This document shows positions 59,337-64,000 of a stretch of 64,000 nt of DNA, piece after piece (the first letter of the stretch is position 1; each line of letters starts with the position of its first letter). The stretch is from Arachis hypogaea (lineage: Eukaryota; Streptophyta; Magnoliopsida; Fabales; Fabaceae): assembly GCF_003086295.3 (NCBI RefSeq), contig NC_092045.1, forward strand, positions 27,508,022-27,572,021, written 5' to 3'. The position numbers and the translations under genes are program-made. The notes under the pieces were generated by a model. It searched no databases. It was not told the origin of the DNA and was given only the letters and a program-made list of their open reading frames with translations.

Positions 59337-60184
59337 TGTTAGTCGAAAAATATTTTCGATTAGGGTAAATTAATTTGAAGGGTTAAAAAGGTCGATTGAG
59401 ATGGAAACAGATATCGAAAAGATACACGTGCAGGCATTAGTTGGGAGTTACTCGACACAAACTCCATTTCGGACACCTTGTTAAATCGAACGGGCCTAGT
59501 CGAATAAGTATTCGAATGAGAAATCGAATAGTTGCTCGAATAAGGGATCGAACGGTTACATAAGTGGAGAAGTTGAAGGTTTTCATCTCATGAGAAATTT
59601 ATGGGTAACGTTTATTGGTAAAGAGAGGGAATGGTTACCTAGGAGTGCGCATACAAAGACATTACAATGTAATTAATAATCGGTTAGAGAAATAGACTAT
59701 AAATATTAGAAAGTTTTAGGGAATAAAGGTTGAGACTTTCTGAGTCTACTTCGAGTTAATTATCTGTAGGGTTCCTTCCACATGTCTTTCTTTTCCATTT
59801 ACATTTTCTGTAAACTTTATCTTTCAAGCAAATTTATGTTTCAAGCAATGTTTAATTTTCAAAATTCAAGTTACATTTCAGTATCTTTAATTTTCATGCC
59901 CAAAGTCCTTTGACCCAGTTGAAGGCACCTTTACTGCTTTCTTTAAATTTTAACGTATTCATTTTCTATTTCAGCCAATTTACTTTTCGAAAAACTTTAA
60001 TTTTTTACTTCTTTTATTCTTTTACAAATTTCAATTTATTTTTCATTTCGATACTCGTCTAATTCGAGACGCTTTTATGCACTCATAGAAAACTGGTACC
60101 TGCAAAAGAGGAGTAGGTTTCGCTCCCAGACTATTAGAATTGAACCACCATTGATTTGCTAAAAATCGACAAAACAAATCGACA
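59337..60184 (+). mobile_element. 5' LTR of a Tat-like Ty3-gypsy element
   Basis: Starts TGTTAGTCGAAAAATATTTTC and ends AAATCGACA, 848 bp, directly before the primer-site region. It contains a TATA box (TATAAATA, 59698-59705) about 60% of the way along, and a GAGTCTACTTCGAGTTAATT block downstream. TCGAA/TTCGA words are over-represented. GAGTG precedes the LTR; the other end of the element is outside the window. Confidence 0.75.
59698..59705 (+). promoter_or_regulatory. TATA box of the gypsy 5' LTR
   Basis: CTATAAATATTAG lies at the expected U3/R position of the LTR. Confidence 0.6.
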
Positions 60185-60200
60185 CGCCCGGTGGGACAGT
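60185..60200 (+). other. Primer-binding region of the Tat-like element
   Basis: CGCCCGGTGGGACAG follows the LTR end. It resembles the GCACGCCCGGTGGGAC leader start that I associate with Tat/RIRE2-type elements. The exact tRNA was not assigned. Confidence 0.45.
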
Positions 60201-60246
60201 TTTAAAATCGAAGTGTGTCAAATAAATTTTTGGTTTCATTTGGTGT

Positions 60247-62182
60247 ATGCGATTGCGAAGTGGAAAGATCATTCACATAGCTGATGAATTGTCGAATGTG
60301 AATGGTGGTTCGTCCACCAATGACAGTATACCAATAACTGTGCAATCTGCAAACGTGACTTCACATTTGGAAGGTGTAATTGGAAGTAAAAGTATTGCAG
60401 TTACTACCATTCAAACTGAAACTGTGGGACGTAATATTCGTCCATGTGGTACTTTGCCACCAATCCAGCCTCCATTAACTACTAGATGGCCTCCTTATGG
60501 TCTTCCTTCTAGTTATACCCCACCAGTGAGTGGTTTTGCTCCTCCTGTTCGTTTCGGGAGTACAAGTGGAGTGAATAATTCTCAAAACCCACAACAGCAT
60601 TCCAAGTTTTCTCGTGATTATAATGTGGGCTCTACATCGAATGCTGTTAATTCTATGGCAGTATATCGACAACATGTAGAGGAAAGTCATCATGACTTAG
60701 TCAACTTGCTGACTCAGCAAATGACCACAATTCTAAATCCTATGATAGCTGATCACGAATCGAAATTCGAACGTCTTGCTAGACAAGTCGAACGAATTGC
60801 TCGAATCGTGGATTATGAGGATGGTGAGAGGCATGATGCCAAGGGAAATAATGAAGGATTCAAAAATTTGTTTCAAAACTAAAACAATGTTTTAAATAGA
60901 GAAAATCCTCATATAGTTCCCCATGGGGAAGATGCAGATGAGGTTCTAGCCAAATTACGTGCTAATCATGGTGGTGAACATTATCAAGTCACCAGAATTG
61001 TGGAAGAAGTGCTCAATCGAGTGGGTTTGAATGTTGGTTTTATGAATTGACCTACCCCATTTTGTATCTGCTTTCCCTCAAGTTGTTCAAATGGCTGAAG
61101 TGCCGAGAGGGGTAAAAAATTCAAAAATAATTACAAAATTTGCAGGGAAAATAGAAAAATCAACCACTGAACATGTTGCTCGATATTTGGTTGAGATTGG
61201 AAATCTAGCCAATGATGAGAATTTGAAAATGAAGTTTTTTCCTTCTTCATTAACGAAGAATGCGTTTACTTGATTTTCGAATCTCAGACCAAATTCGATA
61301 ACAACATGGAATCAGTTGGAAACTGCTTTTCACGCTCAATTTTATCGAGGAAAATTAAATGTGGCAGTTACTGATCTAGTGGCTTTGAAACGTGAGGATG
61401 GTGAAACCATTGATGATTATATAATACGTTTCAAAAATGCTAGAAGCAGATGCTATGTTTCATTACCTGAGAGTGAAGTGGTGAAAATAGCAGTTATGGG
61501 GTTAGAATTTTATATGTGTCGAAAGTTGCTTAATGTGCATATCCCTGACTTGGCCCATCTGGCTGAAAAGGTTCGTCAGGTTGAACTCATGAAAAAAGAA
61601 AAGGAGAAACATAGGAATGAACAGAAATTAAAGAGTAAACCTTTTACTCGAAAAGAGAAAGTCGCTTATGTGACTATGGAGTCCTCGGAAGAGGAACTCG
61701 ATTTCGAGACAGAAATTGATTTGGCTGAACTTAAGAAGGGCCCTCCATATATTTGCTCTTTACTTAAAAAGCTTCCTAGTAATGAAAAATCGAATGAATC
61801 AAAACTGAAAAGTAGGAAAAAGTATAGTTTTGATATTTCGAAATCTTATCAGATTTTTAATGTGTTGCTTAAAGATAAACAATTAATTCTGCCTGAGGGT
61901 AGAACTTTACTTTCGGTGAAAGATTTAAAAGGGAAACCTTATTGTAAATTTCACCAAGCAACTAGTCATTCAACTAGCAGTTGTGTTTGTTTCAAGGACT
62001 TAATTCAGGAAGCTATAACGGAGGGACGTTTGAAATTCGATGATGGAAAGAAGGAAATGAAGGTGGATGTTGATCCTTTTGATGCGGATGCTAGTTTCAT
62101 TGAATCGTGTTTCGGAGTGAACATGGTTGGCATGTCTTATGTCTTTGATGTGGCTCTTGATGATTTTGACTCACAAGTTTGA
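60247..62182 (+). pseudogene. Gag of the Tat-like Ty3-gypsy element (interrupted)
   Basis: Begins MRLRSGKIIHIADELSNVNG, the usual 'RSGK' start of this gag type. It has a Pro/Thr-rich N-terminal part and a predicted coiled-coil near HDLVNLLTQQMTTIL. After a TAA at 60880 the capsid part continues in pieces (61091-61273, 61316-62182), with the retrotransposon gag domain (PF03732): WNQLETAFHAQFYRG, VALKREDGETIDDYIIRFKN. A lone zinc-finger-like CKFHQATSHSTSSC ends the recognisable part. The natural stop is at 62180-62182. Stops at 60880 and 61271 and a frame break near 61060 make it non-functional as it stands. Confidence 0.85.
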
Positions 62183-62728
62183 GCTGTGTATCCTTGAGCA
62201 GGAGATGGCCTACTAGACTTTTTAGTATAGCAAAAGATTAAAGATCGGGACGTGTCTTTATGTCCACGCTGTAATGCTATATTCGATACTAAAGCTGCAT
62301 CAATTTTTGAAAAAGAGAGGATGAAGAAGGAGTTAGCTCATAAAGAGGAGCAAGCTCGCTAAAGACAGCCAATTCGGAATATGGAGGGGCAAAGTTCTAA
62401 GGCCTCTCAATCAAATGTGGTTGCACCTTTGAGCCGATCTCAGACTATAGGTGTTCAATGGATTTGGAATTGTCAGAAATTCTAGAATCGAGATGCTCTC
62501 TATCGACGGAAACCACAGTGGGGACATTGAGGACCTAGTAGAAATTAGTTTCCCTATCACCGTGGTCGAGCCAAAGAATATCCCAGGGGTAGGGGTAGAA
62601 GAAATCTCAATCAAAATAAAAAGCCTCAAGCAGACATAAGCAAGGGGGCAACGCCTTCTATGCATTCCTGAATTGTCTTTCTTTCTGATGGAGAGACGTG
62701 CCCAAAGGAAATACTATCTCCTGCAAAG
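62183..62728 (+). other. Gag-pol linker, no intact frame
   Basis: Degenerate linker sequence with several stops; only short frames (62451-62639) remain. Confidence 0.5.
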
Positions 62729-63559
62729 ATGGAGAAAGGCAAGGTAATAGAACATTCTTCGGGAGTCAATAAAGGAAAGGAAGTTGATTTGGATGAAGAG
62801 TACTTCGAGGAAGGAGATGATGAGATGGTTGGAACGATTTCGATTATTCCAACTGAGTATCTGGGGGAATATGAAGGTGATCCAGAGGAAGACTATGACA
62901 TGGAGGTCGAAGAGGCTTTCTCCTTCATCCGATATGAGGATGAACTGGGTAGTTTTCTAAGGCCTACCGAAAAGCAGAAATCTCATCTCCGCCCACTCCA
63001 TATCACCACTACTCTGAGTGGCATTAAAGTAAATAAAGTGCTGACTGATGGTGGTGTGAAAATCAGTCTCTTACCTGAGAGAATGCTACTGAAGGTTGGA
63101 AAGCATCCTGATTACCTGGTCCCCACTAACATTGCTGTAACAGACTTTAGTGGTTCTTCGACTCCAGCAAAAGGTCTGGTTACTTTAAGGATATAGGTTG
63201 GATTATCCGAATGAAACACTGTGTTCATGGTGGTGCCATCGAAAGCAAGTTACAATGCTTTGTTGGGGTGAGATTGGATCTACGGTGTTGGAGCTGTACC
63301 TTCTACTGTGCATCAAAGTGTCCTTCTTTGGACGGAGGATGGCAAGCCTGAAGTCATTAAGACAGATTCAAATCTTTATGTCAAACAGCTGCATGTTGAT
63401 TTCATGATGTATAGCCCTAAATTGAAACCTTTGAATGTTGAAAGGACGTTGAACTCTTACAATTGTGAAGGTTGTTACTTGTCTTTGGAGGGTTTAACGG
63501 TGAAGCTGCGCTACCCACAGTTGAATGTGAGCTCAACTGGCTGGGATTGTCTCTCTTAA
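62729..63559 (+). pseudogene. Aspartic protease domain of the Tat-like element (frameshifted)
   Basis: MEKGKVIEHSSGVNKGKEVD leads into an acidic spacer and then the retropepsin fold: SGIKVNKVLTDGGVKISLLP carries the catalytic Asp in the DGG form usual in this lineage. TAG at 63194-63196 ends that frame. The second half continues in shifted frames with a VPSKASYNALLGRDWIYGVG-like block (the ALLGRDW hallmark) and VPSTVHQSVLLWTEDGKPEV. No reverse transcriptase is reached before the window ends, and 63560-64000 is degenerate linker. Confidence 0.8.
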
Positions 63560-64000
63560 GGGTTTGCTAAAGGATTGCTTTATGGGCCAGGTTCAGGATG
63601 TTTCAGATTACCTGGTAACTTTACATAATTATTTAAGTAATTCTCTTTTTGTAGGAAATAAGAGTGGTTCTTCTGATGAAATGGAATCATGTAATAATAC
63701 AAGTTCTGTTACTTGTAGTTTCAACTCGATATCATCGATCAAGTTTAGTCATGGTTTAAATTGTTCTTCTTTATGTAATACAAGTGATGTTGCAAGTCAA
63801 ATTGCTGATCTAATAGTAGAGGTACATTGTACTGAGAATCAAGTTGACATTAATTTAGTAAATGATCAAGTATATTCTATTCCCAATGAATCAATTGATT
63901 TCTCCTTTGATTGCATCTATGATCTAAAACCTTTAGGTTTTGAAAAACATTCTGTAAAATATGAGGAACATTTCAAAGGGTTTAAATCTCAAGATCCCTT
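63560..64000 (+). other. Degenerate protease-RT linker at the window edge
   Basis: Ser/Asn-rich translated sequence with stops. The element continues beyond base 64000. Confidence 0.5.

Noticed and set aside
1..64000. CRISPR arrays, bacterial operons, rRNA genes, organellar insertions
   Set aside because: None seen. Regular repeats here are minisatellites, microsatellites or transposon end arrays in plant nuclear DNA.

Overview
The window is plant nuclear DNA. It has AT-rich intergenic sequence, GT-AG spliced genes, and many plant-type transposable elements: Athila and Tat/Ogre-like Ty3-gypsy, MuDR-like (MULE), hAT and MITEs. The LTR types (TGATAAACC start, AAGTGTGGGGAGG polypurine tract, Asp-tRNA-type primer site) and the gene content suggest a legume. 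Arachis (peanut) is my best guess, but that is inference because no search was possible.

Layout. 0-17 kb is a nest of Ty3-gypsy pieces. It starts with the 3' end of a Tat/Ogre-like element (integrase tail, 107-bp tandem repeats, a decayed antisense ORF of the 'putative gypsy-type transposon' family). The short 3' LTR of that element is split by Athila material. Two solo LTRs (10241-11848 and 13698-15255) have perfect 5-bp target duplications, and a reverse Athila element keeps its LTR, primer site and gag. A 548-bp LTR-like insertion at 7827-8374 carries a 10-bp-periodic array of heat-shock-element modules upstream of a TATA box. 17-33 kb holds a decayed gypsy LTR, a broken zf-MYM-type hAT element, a Pack-MULE (9-bp duplication) that captured a polygalacturonase beta-subunit (BURP-family) fragment, and a badly decayed MULE transposase interrupted by two further DNA elements.

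33-41.5 kb is the gene island. It contains a RER1-like pseudogene, a complete nine-exon TTI2 (TELO2-interacting protein 2) homolog on the + strand, and, convergent with it, a complete four-exon nucleotide-sugar/phosphate translocator on the - strand.

43.7-47.1 kb holds foldback elements and a tandemly duplicated low-complexity repeat. 47.2-55.2 kb is a near-intact two-gene MULE. One gene is a plant mobile domain (PMD) protein on the + strand; the other is an 800-residue MuDR-type transposase on the - strand, with DDE residues, a SWIM finger and a zinc knuckle. The two are convergent. Both ends carry clusters of short inverted-repeat units. The transposase looks complete except that one splice acceptor reads AA instead of AG. 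After a MITE and a truncated plastid-type gene, a Tat-like Ty3-gypsy element with 5' LTR, gag and protease starts at 59337 and runs off the window.

Only the TTI2 and translocator genes look like functioning host genes. Most other coding sequence is transposon-derived and carries stops. Several of those stops fit C-to-T change at glutamine codons, as expected of methylated repeats.
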